From positions 1 to 64,000 of the forward strand of contig JABSRN010000010.1 of assembly GCA_013214025.1 (NCBI GenBank): DNA of 64,000 bases. Reading direction: 5' to 3'. Below, in pieces: positions 45,906 to 55,658 of this stretch. The stretch is from Polyangiaceae bacterium (GTDB taxonomy: Bacteria > Myxococcota_A > Polyangia > Polyangiales > Polyangiaceae). The notes under the pieces are model-generated. The model worked only from the letters and a program-made list of their open reading frames with translations, searched no databases and was not told the origin of the DNA. Both the position numbers and the translations under genes were made by a program. How positions within the stretch are numbered: position 1 is the first letter of the stretch; every line of letters begins with the position of its first letter.

Positions 45906-46787
45906 ATGAAGTTAAATTTCCCCCGCGTATCAGCAGCTCTGGCGAGTGCCATTTCCCTATTTGTTTTTGTCGGCGTTGCTAACGCTCAGGACGAAGACGG
46001 CATGGAGGCCGAAGGCTCAGCCTCCGCAGAATTCGGTGGTGATACCGAAGCTGAAGCCGACGTGGAAGAAGAAGTAGCCGAGCCCCCGGCAGCGGCGGTC
46101 GGCATGTCCCTACCCAGCGGCGGCGGCGGCGGCGGCGGAGGCGGCGATGCCCCCTCCGGCGATTCGGACCACTCCCAGGTAGTCGGAAGTTTTGGTGTCG
46201 GTTACCTCGGCCGCCGTACGGTCGGCACCGGCACTGGCTTGCTCACTCCGGCTGGAGACGTCCCGGTTGAGGCCCTGCAAGCGCCTGTCATCGGTGTCAG
46301 GTACTGGATGGATGACGGGATGGGAATCGATGTTGGTATCGGTATCTTGATGAGTGGTGGCACTACTGAGCAAACGACTGCTGGCGTCTCGATCCCTGAT
46401 GCGGAGCAGCCCGCAAGGTCGGGATTCCTCCTCCACGGTGGCGTTCCCCTCAACCTGTCGGAGTACGAGCACTTTAACTTTCAGCTCGTGCCCGAGCTCA
46501 ACGTAGGTTTTGCGAGCTATGACGCTGACGGCGCCGGTGATGGCAGCGGAATGCATTTCGACGTGGGTGCCCGGGTCGGTGCAGAAGTCCACTTCGGATT
46601 CATCGAAGGCCTTGAGCGCCTGTCTCTCCAAGCCGGTGTGGGTATGGCCATGAACTACGACACGACCACGTGGGAGGCCGACGGCGGTGACGAGATCACC
46701 AGCAGTGCATGGAACTTGGGTACCAATTCCGGGACTAACCCCTGGAATATATTCACGAGCAACGTCGCTGCCCTTTATTACTTCTAG
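45906..46787 (+). CDS. Outer-membrane beta-barrel protein with Gly9 linker
   Basis: Protein of 293 residues with a Sec signal peptide (cleavage after VANAQ), an acidic Glu/Ala-rich segment, then nine consecutive Gly codons (46119-46145) and a barrel-like region with alternating Gly/aromatic strands ending in ALYYF. AGGAG at 45893-45897 fixes the ATG at 45906. No family is recognised; it fits an OmpA/OmpW-size barrel. The next gene, a lipoprotein, starts 42 bases after its stop. Confidence 0.7.
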   Translation: MKLNFPRVSAALASAISLFVFVGVANAQDEDGMEAEGSASAEFGGDTEAEADVEEEVAEPPAAAVGMSLPSGGGGGGGGGDAPSGDSDHSQVVGSFGVGYLGRRTVGTGTGLLTPAGDVPVEALQAPVIGVRYWMDDGMGIDVGIGILMSGGTTEQTTAGVSIPDAEQPARSGFLLHGGVPLNLSEYEHFNFQLVPELNVGFASYDADGAGDGSGMHFDVGARVGAEVHFGFIEGLERLSLQAGVGMAMNYDTTTWEADGGDEITSSAWNLGTNSGTNPWNIFTSNVAALYYF

Positions 46788-46828
46788 GCACCTTGTCAAA
46801 ACGGAATAGCGGATTCAGACTGGGAACC

Positions 46829-47485
46829 ATGCTTATGCGACAAAATGTACTCGGGCTTGGGTCCGCTAAACTGTTGGGCGGTCTTGCGCTGCTGGGTAGC
46901 TGCGCGCTGCTCACGGGCTGCGAAGGCGGTTCGGGGGCGGGCACTGCTGGCACCTCGGCGAACGAACAGGCCGTCATCGGCGGCGACCAGCAGGCAGAGA
47001 CCAATTCGGAAACCCCGCCCCTTCCGGGCGCGACATCCCAGAGCGCTGATCAGTCTGGCGATGGGCCCGGCAACAACGGAAACGGGAACGGGAACGGCAA
47101 CAACGGTAGCGACGATGGCTACGTCGGGGATCTCGGTCAGACCGGCGCCGATGGCACCGTAGAGGAAGCCAGAATCGATCTTGAAGAGCAGCCATTGCCG
47201 GATAGCGAATCTCTGGCTGCCAGCTCGGACTGCGCTCTGTTCTGTGAGTTGGATTGCTTCGAGATGGAAGGCTTCAGCTGCATGGAAATCTGTGGTCCTT
47301 GCGGCGAATTCTTGGCGCCAGCACGACACTGCGTAGCTGGTGGCTGTCAGACAGGTGAAGACTGCGTAAGTGCTGACGAGGATGTGACCCGCTCCTTCAA
47401 TCAGGCAATGGAATGCATGGGAAGCCGCATGATGATGGCGATGGGGATTCCGGACGCTGAAATATACGATGAGTACAGCGACTAG
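46829..47485 (+). CDS. Cysteine-containing lipoprotein
   Basis: About 218 residues. The lipobox is LLTGC after a hydrophobic core. The mature protein has a Gly/Asn-rich linker of alternating Gly and Asn, an acidic region, and a C-terminal part with closely spaced cysteines (CALFCELDC, CMEICGPC, CVAGGC, GEDCVS). No family recognised. GGGAA before the ATG at 46829 favours it; the frame is open from a TTG at 46793. Likely cotranscribed with the barrel-type gene. Confidence 0.65.
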   Translation: MLMRQNVLGLGSAKLLGGLALLGSCALLTGCEGGSGAGTAGTSANEQAVIGGDQQAETNSETPPLPGATSQSADQSGDGPGNNGNGNGNGNNGSDDGYVGDLGQTGADGTVEEARIDLEEQPLPDSESLAASSDCALFCELDCFEMEGFSCMEICGPCGEFLAPARHCVAGGCQTGEDCVSADEDVTRSFNQAMECMGSRMMMAMGIPDAEIYDEYSD

Positions 47486-47552
47486 AGCAACGGCGGGCCC
47501 CAGTAGCCCAAAGCGGACATAGAAGCTCGGCACCCACGGTTCCGAGCGGCGA

Positions 47553-47576
47553 GATGGCCGCCGGTTGGCGGCCATC
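47553..47576 (+). terminator. Strong stem-loop between lipoprotein and comEC
   Basis: GATGGCCGCC (47553-47562) and GGCGGCCATC (47567-47576) pair perfectly around a GGTT loop. Only a weak T-rich stretch (GTTTGTTC) follows, so it may terminate, attenuate or stabilise transcripts. It lies 67 bases after the lipoprotein stop and 50 bases before comEC. Confidence 0.45.
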
Positions 47577-47626
47577 GCCCGTTTGTTCGTCGTATAGCCG
47601 GCGCAATCTGAGCTGCGCGGGGTGGC

Positions 47627-50119
47627 GTGGCGGTTGCACTAGCAGCTGGCATGGGCACTTCGCGTCTGTGGGTCGATCCCTTGCTGCTGGTGGCCATCGC
47701 CGGTGCTCTCGGCTCCCTCACGGTTACGGCCCCGCTAGCCGCCACAATCACGGCGGGGCTCGCGGCCTGCTGGTTGGGTCGGCGCACGTCCACGGTCGTG
47801 CTGGTCTTGGGTTTGCTTTGTTTTGTCGTCACAGCCTGGCGCGCCCAGTCTCGTGTTGACGACTTTCAAGACAGCTGGATGGCGGTGCGAGAAATTCTCG
47901 GCGAACCCCGGCGTTGTGCGGCCCGGGCCACGATTCTGCGCTCCCCGGTATTGCGCGGTGGCAGCATGGTGTTGCAGGCGAGTCTGACGGATATCGACTG
48001 CGAGGGTCGTGTGCTTCCCGACGGACTGCGGGCGCGGCTCTACGGTGGCTCGCCGGATCTGCATCGAGGAGACGTGCTCGACATCGTCGCCCAGCTCGGC
48101 CCGCTGCGCCTATTTCGTAATGTAGATTTGCTCAGTCCGATGCCCGGGGCCGCTCGTCGCGCCGCGGCTCTCAGTGGCGGCATGTTGAGTGCCACGGTGT
48201 TGTCCCGGGGCACGTCCTTTCGCTCGAGCATCGATCGGGCACGCCATCATGTTCGGCGCCGCATCCAAAAGACGTTTTCTCCCCCGGCCATACCGCTGGC
48301 TCGGGCATTGGTTCTCGGTGAGGAGGATCTAGATCCGTCGGACGCAGAGGCATTTCGAAAAAGCGGCTTGGCACATCTATTGGCGGTAAGCGGCACCCAC
48401 CTGGTCTTCGCGGTCGTCGCTCTGGTGACGGCGCTCAATGCGTTGCTTGTGCGGATCGAGTTCTTAGCGTCGCGCGTTCTGGTCTTGCAGCTCACAGCGC
48501 CGTTCGGAGCGGCCCTCGCGTTGCTGTACGCGGACTTCGCGGGGGGCAGCGGCTCAGCATGGCGCGCCGCCTGGATGCTCGCCTTCGGGTATGGCTTGCG
48601 GGCCTTGGGTCGTGAGGCGCGTCCGGGGCATTGTCTCGGTGCCTCGATCGCTCTGGGACTGATCGTCGATCCGCTGTTGGGGTTCGATATTTCTTTCGCC
48701 CTGTCTATGGCGGCAACCATCGGCTTGGTGGTGGTCGGCCGTCCCTTGGCGGCTCGTTGCGCCGGTATCGAAAATCCCAGCCTAAAGTTCTTGAGTACGG
48801 CGGCGATCGCGACGGTCAGTTCCATGCTGCTGTGCGCGCCGCTGCTGGCGGTGATGTCGACGGATCTGACACTGGTGGGCGTGGTCGCGAACGTGATCGC
48901 CGGGCCCTTCGGCGAGGTCGTAGCGCTCCCGCTGTGTCTCTTGCACATGGGCCTGCAGTGGTGCCCGAGCCTGGAGCGTGGGGTTGCGCTGGTCGCCTCC
49001 GGAGCCTTGGTTGTCGTAGGGCAATTGGCGGAGCAGTGCGCCAGTTACGACTTTGCGAACATTCCTGTCCCCGCTCCCTCTCGTTGGCACCTGAGTCTGC
49101 TGTTCTTGGGCGGTCTGTTGCAGCTACTGCCGTCCCTAGGCTGCGCGAGGGGCACTGGGCTGGTGAGGACCACTGGGCAAGTAGGGGGTCTTGGGCGAGT
49201 ACGGGAAGCCGCACGCGTTTGTCCACCGCGCATGTTTCGGTCCGTGGCGGCGGCGGTGACGTGCTTGGCGCTGCTCGGGGTAGAGCAGACCCAGCGCTCG
49301 TACGGGCGGGGCGTACCGGGGCAATTGCGTATTAGTGTGTTGGACATCGGACAGGGCGACAGCACTCTCATCGACTTGCCCGACGGGCGCTTGATGCTGA
49401 TTGACGGTGGGGGCTTCGTTGGCAGTCCGGTAGATCCCGGAAAATCGGTCCTGTTGCCGGTGCTGCGCGCCAGGCGTCGTCGTCGGGTGGATATCGTCGT
49501 GCTCTCCCATCCTCATCCGGATCACTTCACTGGGCTCGCGTCCGCTGTCCCCAAGATCGAGGTCGGCGAGTTTTGGGACACCGGGCAAGGGGCGGCCGAA
49601 GGCGCCGGCCCCATCTATGCGTCGCTTCTGGCAGGCCTCCGCGCGCGTGCCGTGCCCATCCGGGGCCCCGCCGAGCTGTGTGGAAACAGCCAACTCGGCG
49701 GGGGCATCACGGTTCTGGGGCCGTGCCCAGGCTTTGAGCCCCACATCAACGCCAACGACAATTCATTCGTGCTGCAACTGACGGACGGCACCCAACGAGC
49801 CTTGCTTACCGGTGATGCAGAAGCGGAACAGGAGGCTGAGCTGCTCAAGCGATACGGCAGCGGCCTTCGGTCTACGTTTCTCAAGGTCGGTCACCACGGC
49901 AGCCGTACGTCAACGTCGCCGGAGTTTCTGGCTGCGGTGGCCCCAACCCTGGCCACCGTGTCGTCAGGCGTGCGAAATCGTTACGGCCATCCGCACCCGA
50001 ATACGCTGGCCACATTGGAGGCGGGGCGAGTGAGTGTGCTTCGTACCGACCAGCTCGGGGGTATTGCCTGGTCTTCGGCAGAAAGGACCACCCATGTGGC
50101 TAGCTGGGCAGGCCTCTAG
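47627..50119 (+). CDS. comEC: ComEC/Rec2 competence DNA channel
   Basis: Protein of 830 residues forming the inner-membrane pore for single-stranded DNA uptake. The N-terminal part holds membrane segments and an OB-like region; the Competence domain begins near [34 protein letters not shown]. The C-terminal metallo-beta-lactamase domain has [31 protein letters not shown] with HxHx[17 protein letters not shown] and [17 protein letters not shown]. The active-site residues are intact, so the domain is probably a nuclease. GTG start. No other com genes are adjacent. Confidence 0.92.
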   Translation: MAVALAAGMGTSRLWVDPLLLVAIAGALGSLTVTAPLAATITAGLAACWLGRRTSTVVLVLGLLCFVVTAWRAQSRVDDFQDSWMAVREILGEPRRCAARATILRSPVLRGGSMVLQASLTDIDCEGRVLPDGLRARLYGGSPDLHRGDVLDIVAQLGPLRLFRNVDLLSPMPGAARRAAALSGGMLSATVLSRGTSFRSSIDRARHHVRRRIQKTFSPPAIPLARALVLGEEDLDPSDAEAFRKSGLAHLLAVSGTHLVFAVVALVTALNALLVRIEFLASRVLVLQLTAPFGAALALLYADFAGGSGSAWRAAWMLAFGYGLRALGREARPGHCLGASIALGLIVDPLLGFDISFALSMAATIGLVVVGRPLAARCAGIENPSLKFLSTAAIATVSSMLLCAPLLAVMSTDLTLVGVVANVIAGPFGEVVALPLCLLHMGLQWCPSLERGVALVASGALVVVGQLAEQCASYDFANIPVPAPSRWHLSLLFLGGLLQLLPSLGCARGTGLVRTTGQVGGLGRVREAARVCPPRMFRSVAAAVTCLALLGVEQTQRSYGRGVPGQLRISVLDIGQGDSTLIDLPDGRLMLIDGGGFVGSPVDPGKSVLLPVLRARRRRRVDIVVLSHPHPDHFTGLASAVPKIEVGEFWDTGQGAAEGAGPIYASLLAGLRARAVPIRGPAELCGNSQLGGGITVLGPCPGFEPHINANDNSFVLQLTDGTQRALLTGDAEAEQEAELLKRYGSGLRSTFLKVGHHGSRTSTSPEFLAAVAPTLATVSSGVRNRYGHPHPNTLATLEAGRVSVLRTDQLGGIAWSSAERTTHVASWAGL

Positions 50120-50250
50120 ACTTGCAGGGGGCATGGAATCTTCGGTCACAGCACGCGCCGTCAGCACATCAACGAGGCCCTGGGTGCGGGTCTGGGCGTC
50201 CGGGGAACAGCTGGGGCGATCCAAGGTCTAGACCGCGCTATGCTCCCCCC

Positions 50251-50925
50251 ATGAACGAACGCCCGTCTGACCGCCCCGGGGTTTCTTCCGGCGATGTTTC
50301 CTCAGACGACGCTGCCGCTAGCGATGGGGCCGGGGTCGCTGGGGCCAGGGTGAGCCCCAGCGGCAGACCCAGCGATCCGGTGGCACCGTTGCCCTCCCTG
50401 GAGGTCCTGCTGGGGCGCGATCAAATCTCCGCGAAGGTGGCCGAGCTGGGTCGGCGGATCGCGGACGATTACGACGGCAAGCCGTTGGTGCTGCTCTGTG
50501 TGTTGAAGGGCAGCTTCATTTTCGCCGCCGACTTGGCGCGCTGCATCCCTCTGCCGCTGCGCGTCGAGTTCCTAGGCGTGAAGAGCTACGGCAATGATTC
50601 GGCGAGTAGTGGAGCCGTGCAAATAACCCAGGATCTGACCCGCCCCATTGAGAACGACCACGTGTTGTTAGTCGAGGACATCATCGACACGGGACTCACC
50701 GCTCACTTCTTGCTTGAGCTGGTAAGTGCGCGGCGACCCAAGAGCGTTCGATTGTGTTCCTTGCTGCACAAACCCAGCCGCCAGGAGAAGAGCGTGTTCA
50801 TCGACTATCTGGGCTTCACCATCGACGACTATTTCGTTGTGGGTTACGGATTGGACTACGCGCAGACCTATCGCAATCTGCCGGACATCTGCATCCTGCC
50901 GCCGTCATTGATCAACGACGAGTAG
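50251..50925 (+). CDS. hpt: Hypoxanthine phosphoribosyltransferase
   Basis: Purine salvage enzyme of 224 residues using PRPP. The PRPP-binding signature is [20 protein letters not shown], with [15 protein letters not shown] and a C-terminal [20 protein letters not shown]. The catalytic domain starts at about residue 48; the first 45 residues are Pro/Ser/Asp-rich and lack family similarity. A GTG at about 50381 would remove most of them, so the true start is open. Confidence 0.92.
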   Translation: MNERPSDRPGVSSGDVSSDDAAASDGAGVAGARVSPSGRPSDPVAPLPSLEVLLGRDQISAKVAELGRRIADDYDGKPLVLLCVLKGSFIFAADLARCIPLPLRVEFLGVKSYGNDSASSGAVQITQDLTRPIENDHVLLVEDIIDTGLTAHFLLELVSARRPKSVRLCSLLHKPSRQEKSVFIDYLGFTIDDYFVVGYGLDYAQTYRNLPDICILPPSLINDE

Positions 50926-50997
50926 TCGCCAGTAGCGTCGATCGCGCTCTCGTTTGACCTGTGCGGTCTTGTCCGGGGCCGTCTATTTCTGGACCGT

Positions 50998-52500
50998 CTA
51001 GTCGTGCCTCGCCGGTTCCACGCTTCCGGCGTCTTCCGCGTTGCCTAACTCGGTCGCGTTGCCTGACTCAACCGCGCCGTCTGCTCCTGAACTGGTCAGC
51101 TCTGTGGCAGAGTTAGCGGTCGGTATCTGTCCCGAGCGTACTGGAACATCCCCCCGTAGCCGTGCCAGACGCTCTCCAATAGCCGCCTCTAAGCCCTGCT
51201 TCGACGGAGTGTAAAATCGTGAACCCACCAAATCGTCCGGCAAGTAGGTTTCGCCTCGCACGTGATTGCCGGGCTGATCATGGGGGTACTGGTAACCCTG
51301 CCCGTAGCCTTCGTTTTTCATTAGCGCGGTAGGCGCATTGCGCAGTTTCTTCGGCACGGGCAGCGCCCCGTGCTCTGCGATGGCGGCTCGGGCGGCGGTG
51401 AAGGCCTTCCCCACCGCGCCGGATTTTGGGCAGGCCGCCAAGTAAAGGCAGGCATTGGCGATAGGATATAGGCCTTCTGGCATGCCCAATCGTCGGAAGG
51501 CGGCGTCGGCGTTGACGGCTACATCGAGGGCGCGGGGATCCGCACAGCCGACGTCTTCGCTGGCAAAAATAATCAAGCGTCGCAGCAGGAACATCGGATC
51601 GTCGCCGGCGTCGATCATGCGCATGAGCCAGTAGATGGCGGCGTCAGGATCGCTTCCGCGCATGGATTTGATCAGCGCGCTCACCACATTGTAGTGCTCG
51701 TCGCCGCTCTTGTCGTAGAGCAACGTTCGCTCCTCGGCCGCTCGTTCCAGCAGAGTCTTGCTGAGGGCGACCCCGTCTCGGCGGGCTAGATCGGCTGAGG
51801 CTTCGAACACACCGAGAGCTCGGCGGGCATCTCCGTTGGCGCTGAGAGCGATCTGTTCAAGCACCGAGTCGTCCAGCTTCACCCCCATGGCGTCCAGGCC
51901 GTGTGTCGGATCACTCGCGGCGCGCTGGAGCAACTGGACCAATGTATTCTCGCTCAACGGCTCCAGGCGAAACACCTTACATCGCGAGAGCACCGCCGCA
52001 TTGACGGCGAAGGAGGGGTTCTCCGTGGTAGCGCCAATGAGCGTGACCGTGCCGCGCTCTACATGGGGCAAGAAGGCGTCCTGCTGGGCCTTGTTGAAGC
52101 GATGAATTTCGTCGACAAAAAGAATAGTGCCGACGCCTTGGTAGTTGCGCCGCTCTTCCGCTCGTTTCAGGATGGCCCGGAGATCAGCCACCCCTCCGAG
52201 CACAGCACTGAAGGCCTCGTACTCAGACTTGGTCGCCTCGCTGATCACGGCGGCGAGGGTTGTCTTACCGGAACCCGGCGGCCCCCACAGAATCATCGAC
52301 GGCACGCGATCGTCTTCGATGGCTCGTTGGAGCAGGCGACCCGGACCGAGCAGTTGCGCTTGACCGAGCACGTCAATCAGTTGTTTTGGCCGCATGCGTT
52401 CGGCCAAAGGCGCGGGCGGTCCCCCCAGGCGGCCTGCGCGGTTGGCGGCCCCTAGCAGCGTGCCTTGTTGGCTCGGATCGGGATCTTTGTGACGGGCCAT
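50998..52500 (-). CDS. rarA: Replication-associated recombination protein A
   Basis: AAA+ ATPase of 500 residues of the RarA/MgsA/WHIP family that acts at stalled forks. Key blocks: PLAERMRPKQLIDVLGQAQL, Walker A WGPPGSGKTTLAAVISE, Walker B LFVDEIHRFNKAQQDAFLP, sensor 1 GATTENPSFAVN, and a tetramer-type C-terminal part (FVGCADPRALDVA, ASVDAVHFIGVP equivalents). The last 60 residues are an acidic Ser/Gly/Glu-rich tail. The ATG at 52500 follows the yggS stop by 4 bases. Confidence 0.93.
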   Translation of the reverse strand: MARHKDPDPSQQGTLLGAANRAGRLGGPPAPLAERMRPKQLIDVLGQAQLLGPGRLLQRAIEDDRVPSMILWGPPGSGKTTLAAVISEATKSEYEAFSAVLGGVADLRAILKRAEERRNYQGVGTILFVDEIHRFNKAQQDAFLPHVERGTVTLIGATTENPSFAVNAAVLSRCKVFRLEPLSENTLVQLLQRAASDPTHGLDAMGVKLDDSVLEQIALSANGDARRALGVFEASADLARRDGVALSKTLLERAAEERTLLYDKSGDEHYNVVSALIKSMRGSDPDAAIYWLMRMIDAGDDPMFLLRRLIIFASEDVGCADPRALDVAVNADAAFRRLGMPEGLYPIANACLYLAACPKSGAVGKAFTAARAAIAEHGALPVPKKLRNAPTALMKNEGYGQGYQYPHDQPGNHVRGETYLPDDLVGSRFYTPSKQGLEAAIGERLARLRGDVPVRSGQIPTANSATELTSSGADGAVESGNATELGNAEDAGSVEPARHD

Positions 52501-52504
52501 TCGC

Positions 52505-53188
52505 TCAGCGCTCCCCAAATATCGCGCTACCGATCCTGACCCAGGTGGCGCCAGCGGCGATAGCGACTTCGAGATCTCGACTCATGCCGATGCTCAGTTC
52601 CGGCAAAGTCTCCACGCCGCCGTGCTCGTCTCGCAAATCACGAAGCCGGTCGAACTGCGGTCGGGCCGCCTGTGGATCCTCAGCGCGTGGGGGTACCGTC
52701 ATCAGCCCACACAGGGATAGCTGCGACGAATTCTCGGCCGCGCGCAAGATAGCTCCGAGTTCGTCGGGGCGGCAGCCGCTCTTGGAGTCTTCTCCGCTCA
52801 CGTTGACTTCCACCATGGCGCGCAGCAGGCGGTCGCGCGGACTCGTCTCCAGGCGTTGCAACAGAGTTTCGGTCAGGCGCAGCGAATCGACCGTGTGCAG
52901 CGAATCGATCCAGCCGCTGATGTACTTGATCTTGTTTCGCTGCAGCTGGCCGATCATGTGCCACCGCAGATCCTTTAGATCCTCCAGTGCTTCCTGTTTT
53001 TCACGGAGCTCTTGAACGTAGTTCTCGCCGAAATCTCGCTGGCCCGCCTCATAGGCTGCGCGAATATCACCGGCCGGTTTTCGCTTGGAGACGGCGAGCA
53101 ATTTCACGCAGCCTTCCGGGCGCCCGGCAGTCTCCGTGGCATCGCTGATTCGTTTCCGGACGCTGGAGAGTCGTTCGGAGAGGTTCAT
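52505..53188 (-). CDS. yggS: YggS-family PLP-binding protein
   Basis: PLP homeostasis protein of 227 residues. The PLP lysine is in LLAVSKRKPAGDIRAAYEAG with GQRDFGENYVQEL, WHMIGQLQRNKIKYI, GLMTVPP and LSIGMSRDLEVAIAAGATWV. The ATG at 53188 overlaps the lipoprotein stop by 4 bases and gives the family's normal start (NLSERLSSVRKRI); the longer frame upstream reads through the lipoprotein. Confidence 0.93.
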   Translation of the reverse strand: MNLSERLSSVRKRISDATETAGRPEGCVKLLAVSKRKPAGDIRAAYEAGQRDFGENYVQELREKQEALEDLKDLRWHMIGQLQRNKIKYISGWIDSLHTVDSLRLTETLLQRLETSPRDRLLRAMVEVNVSGEDSKSGCRPDELGAILRAAENSSQLSLCGLMTVPPRAEDPQAARPQFDRLRDLRDEHGGVETLPELSIGMSRDLEVAIAAGATWVRIGSAIFGER

Positions 53189-53760
53189 GGCGAGACCACG
53201 CGCTCCAGCAGCAAACGACTGCGACGAAGCTGTCCAGACTTCGAATGGCTCACTCGCAAGTCGCCGCTCAAGGCGGAGTCCTTCGCCGTCAACAGCAACC
53301 ACCCGGCGAATCCGTCGTCGCCGGGTGCCGGGGACAGCCGGGCCCGTAGACTGGTGTCGTCCGCCTCGCCCTGCAACCGCAGTGCGCCAAGGGCTCCCGT
53401 GACGGCACCACTCAGCTCGCCTGAGGCGGAGACGCTCAGTTCGATCTCTCCCTTGCCGATGCCGTCGTCACTTTTACGCCACGCCCTTTGAGCGTGAGGT
53501 TTTGGCACCTCGGTCGTTTCTTGTTCGGACTCGAAGTGCCCGCGCCACTTGCCAGCGGTATCGACAGACGGAGGGTTCGGCGCGACGGCTGCGCTGGCGG
53601 AACCGGACGCAGCACTCGGCGTGACAGCATTCGCATTTTCTTTTTGTTTGGGGGCGTCGTTACAACCCGTGGGGACGACGAGCAAAGCAATTAGACAAAA
53701 CAGAGAGATCGGCGTCGGGAACGGTCCGTAGGCGGCTAACACATTAGCTGTGCATGGCAT
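53185..53760 (-). CDS. Small lipoprotein of unknown function
   Basis: Protein of 191 residues with a lipobox (VPTGC), an Ala/Ser/Pro-rich linker and a beta-rich domain (GKWRGHFESEQETTEVPKPH; GEIELSVSASGELSGAVTGA; LRLQGEADD; FAGWLLLTAKDSALSGDLRV) that resembles lipocalin-like or calycin folds. No family assigned. Between the SpoA-type gene (7-base gap) and yggS (4-base overlap). Confidence 0.65.
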   Translation of the reverse strand: MPCTANVLAAYGPFPTPISLFCLIALLVVPTGCNDAPKQKENANAVTPSAASGSASAAVAPNPPSVDTAGKWRGHFESEQETTEVPKPHAQRAWRKSDDGIGKGEIELSVSASGELSGAVTGALGALRLQGEADDTSLRARLSPAPGDDGFAGWLLLTAKDSALSGDLRVSHSKSGQLRRSRLLLERVVSP

Positions 53761-53767
53761 GCGCCGT

Positions 53768-54838
53768 TCAGTCCGGCTCGCTGGAAAGTTCGGTGATGCG
53801 CACGCCGATTTCTCCGTCGACGTTCACTAGTTCTCCTCGCGCGACGCTGACGCCGGACACGCTCAAGTTGACGGCGGAGCCCACGGGCTGTCCGCTTTTC
53901 ACGACGTCTCCGGGCGCCAATCGGGACCACTCGGCTGCCGTCATGCTGACCGCCCCGAGTTCCAGCCGAACCACCACAGGTGCGTTCTGTATTACCGTAT
54001 CGAGTGATTCGCTTTTCATGGGGGAGCTGCCATCCAGGGCTAGGGCTACAGTCTGTGTTCCTAACACGAGGCCGGTGCTCGCAAAATCGAGCTGGAACCC
54101 GCGCTCTTCGTCGGGGCTCCCGAGGGCACAAATGCCGCTGATCGGAGCGAGTTGAGTGATTCGGCACGCAGCCTCGGGATCGAGAAAAAGGCAGTCGCCT
54201 GTCCGCAGCGTGGAGAGTTCCGCCAGACTGGTGGTGGCGAGCCCGGCGATCAACTGAAGTTGAATCGGGAGGCTGCTGCGGGACCAGGTAGAAGGTGCAA
54301 CCGTGGGGAGAGGGCTGGCCGTGTTTTGTCTGTAGTCGATCAGCGGCAGCTGCAGTGCTGCCCAATAGCTTTGCTTCCCTGTGCGCACGTGGACTTCTAA
54401 CCAGAGGGGAGACACCAGCCGGGGCACATCGAGGGCCAGTCGCAGGCCGCAGCTCCGGGCGAGGCAGATCAGGATGCCTGCCCACGCGCCGCTGAGATTC
54501 GGCTCCAAGGCGGCTCCAGGCAGGGGCGGTGGGAGCGGGCGTTTGAGCAGAAGGGAGCTAGCGGCTGCCACCAAATCGGGCTCGGCTAACAATCGAATTT
54601 GTGCGTCGCCCTGGCCGCCCGTGAAGCCGAGCTCAATGGCGCGACCGGCTTGGTGGGGGGCGGGTCCCATCACACGTTCAGTGCTCAGGCTGATGTGGCT
54701 GCCTAGGAGCTCTTTGGCGGCGCTCTCGATCCGCTCAAGGGTCGGCGACTGAAAGTGCCTGGCGAGATCTCCCCAGGCAGTAGCCGCGGCCCGGGATACG
54801 GGGGGTAGTCGGTCCCAGGGAAACTGCTCCGTCGCCAT
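53768..54838 (-). CDS. SpoA (FliN/HrcQ-like) C-ring-type protein
   Basis: Protein of 356 residues. The C-terminal part has two SpoA modules: a first around LIAGLATTSLAELSTLRTGD and a second around APVVVRLELGAVSMTAAEW, RLAPGDVVKSGQPVGSAVNL and ELVNVDGEIGVRITEL. This matches the FliM/FliN and HrcQ/SctQ proteins that form the cytoplasmic ring of flagella and type III secretion. The N-terminal 150 residues are unlike standard FliM and lack the EIDALL motif. No other flagellar or secretion genes are in the window, so it is an orphan. ATG 54838 is used. Confidence 0.7.
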   Translation of the reverse strand: MATEQFPWDRLPPVSRAAATAWGDLARHFQSPTLERIESAAKELLGSHISLSTERVMGPAPHQAGRAIELGFTGGQGDAQIRLLAEPDLVAAASSLLLKRPLPPPLPGAALEPNLSGAWAGILICLARSCGLRLALDVPRLVSPLWLEVHVRTGKQSYWAALQLPLIDYRQNTASPLPTVAPSTWSRSSLPIQLQLIAGLATTSLAELSTLRTGDCLFLDPEAACRITQLAPISGICALGSPDEERGFQLDFASTGLVLGTQTVALALDGSSPMKSESLDTVIQNAPVVVRLELGAVSMTAAEWSRLAPGDVVKSGQPVGSAVNLSVSGVSVARGELVNVDGEIGVRITELSSEPD

Positions 54839-54925
54839 ACCGCCGCAAACTAGCAGGCGGCGGGCTCCCGAAGAAGGGCTGGATTTCGCGGAAATCCGGG
54901 GGATCGTGGGCAATTCTCAGGGCCC

Positions 54926-55579
54926 GTGGTAGGTTCAGCGTCCCGGAGGATTCGATTCTTGTTGTCACTGAAGAACTTTCTGAGCTGTAACACTCTTGCT
55001 GTCACGTTAGTCGCGTCGACAGTGTGCACGTCCACCCTGGCATCGGCCGCCGATGGTGAAGCCAAAGCCAAAGCCGACGACGGTCCCCGCAAGGATCCCG
55101 ATGGCGTACGCGGCATCAGCCCGTTTTGGGAAGCCATCAACAAGGGCGACAGCTCCTACATCGCTCGAGACTTCGACACTGCGATCCTGCGTTTCCGTGA
55201 GGCCATCTCCGTTTCGCCGCAGGATTCCATGGGTCACTATCGAATGGCTGAGGCCCACATCGCCAAGAATCAACTGAGCGACGCGAGCAATGCTCTCGAC
55301 TCGGCCATGCGATTCGCCGTTGACGAGACACTCAAGGCAAAGCTGCTGTTCTTGCAGGCCGATCTGAAAGAGCGCGAGCGCAACTATGCTGGTGCCACAG
55401 AGAAGTGGACGGCCTACGAGACTTTCTCCAAAGCCAAACCAGATGCGACCACGTATCCTGCGACTGCGCCCGATCGTAAGAAGAAAATCGAAGAGTGGAA
55501 GGCGCTCCAGAAAGCCTACGGCGAAGTAAAACAGCGAGTTGAGAAACGCGCTGCAGAAGCCGCCAAGGCGCTCTCCTAG
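54926..55579 (+). CDS. Secreted TPR-repeat protein
   Basis: About 217 residues. A Sec-type signal peptide (hydrophobic stretch then TLASAADG) is followed by three or so TPR-like helix pairs (DTAILRFREAISVSPQDSMG, HYRMAEAHIAKNQLSDASNA, ERERNYAGATEKW) and a basic C-terminal coiled coil. Probably periplasmic and protein-binding. The start (GTG 54926) lacks a clear Shine-Dalgarno; TTG codons around 54961 are alternatives. Divergent from the SpoA gene. Confidence 0.7.
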   Translation: MVGSASRRIRFLLSLKNFLSCNTLAVTLVASTVCTSTLASAADGEAKAKADDGPRKDPDGVRGISPFWEAINKGDSSYIARDFDTAILRFREAISVSPQDSMGHYRMAEAHIAKNQLSDASNALDSAMRFAVDETLKAKLLFLQADLKERERNYAGATEKWTAYETFSKAKPDATTYPATAPDRKKKIEEWKALQKAYGEVKQRVEKRAAEAAKALS

Positions 55580-55658
55580 CGCTCTCGTAGCGCTTTAGGA
55601 TTCATGGATGCGGGTCCGATTCATGGATGCGGGGCCACGGTTGTGGCTAGATTAGCGC

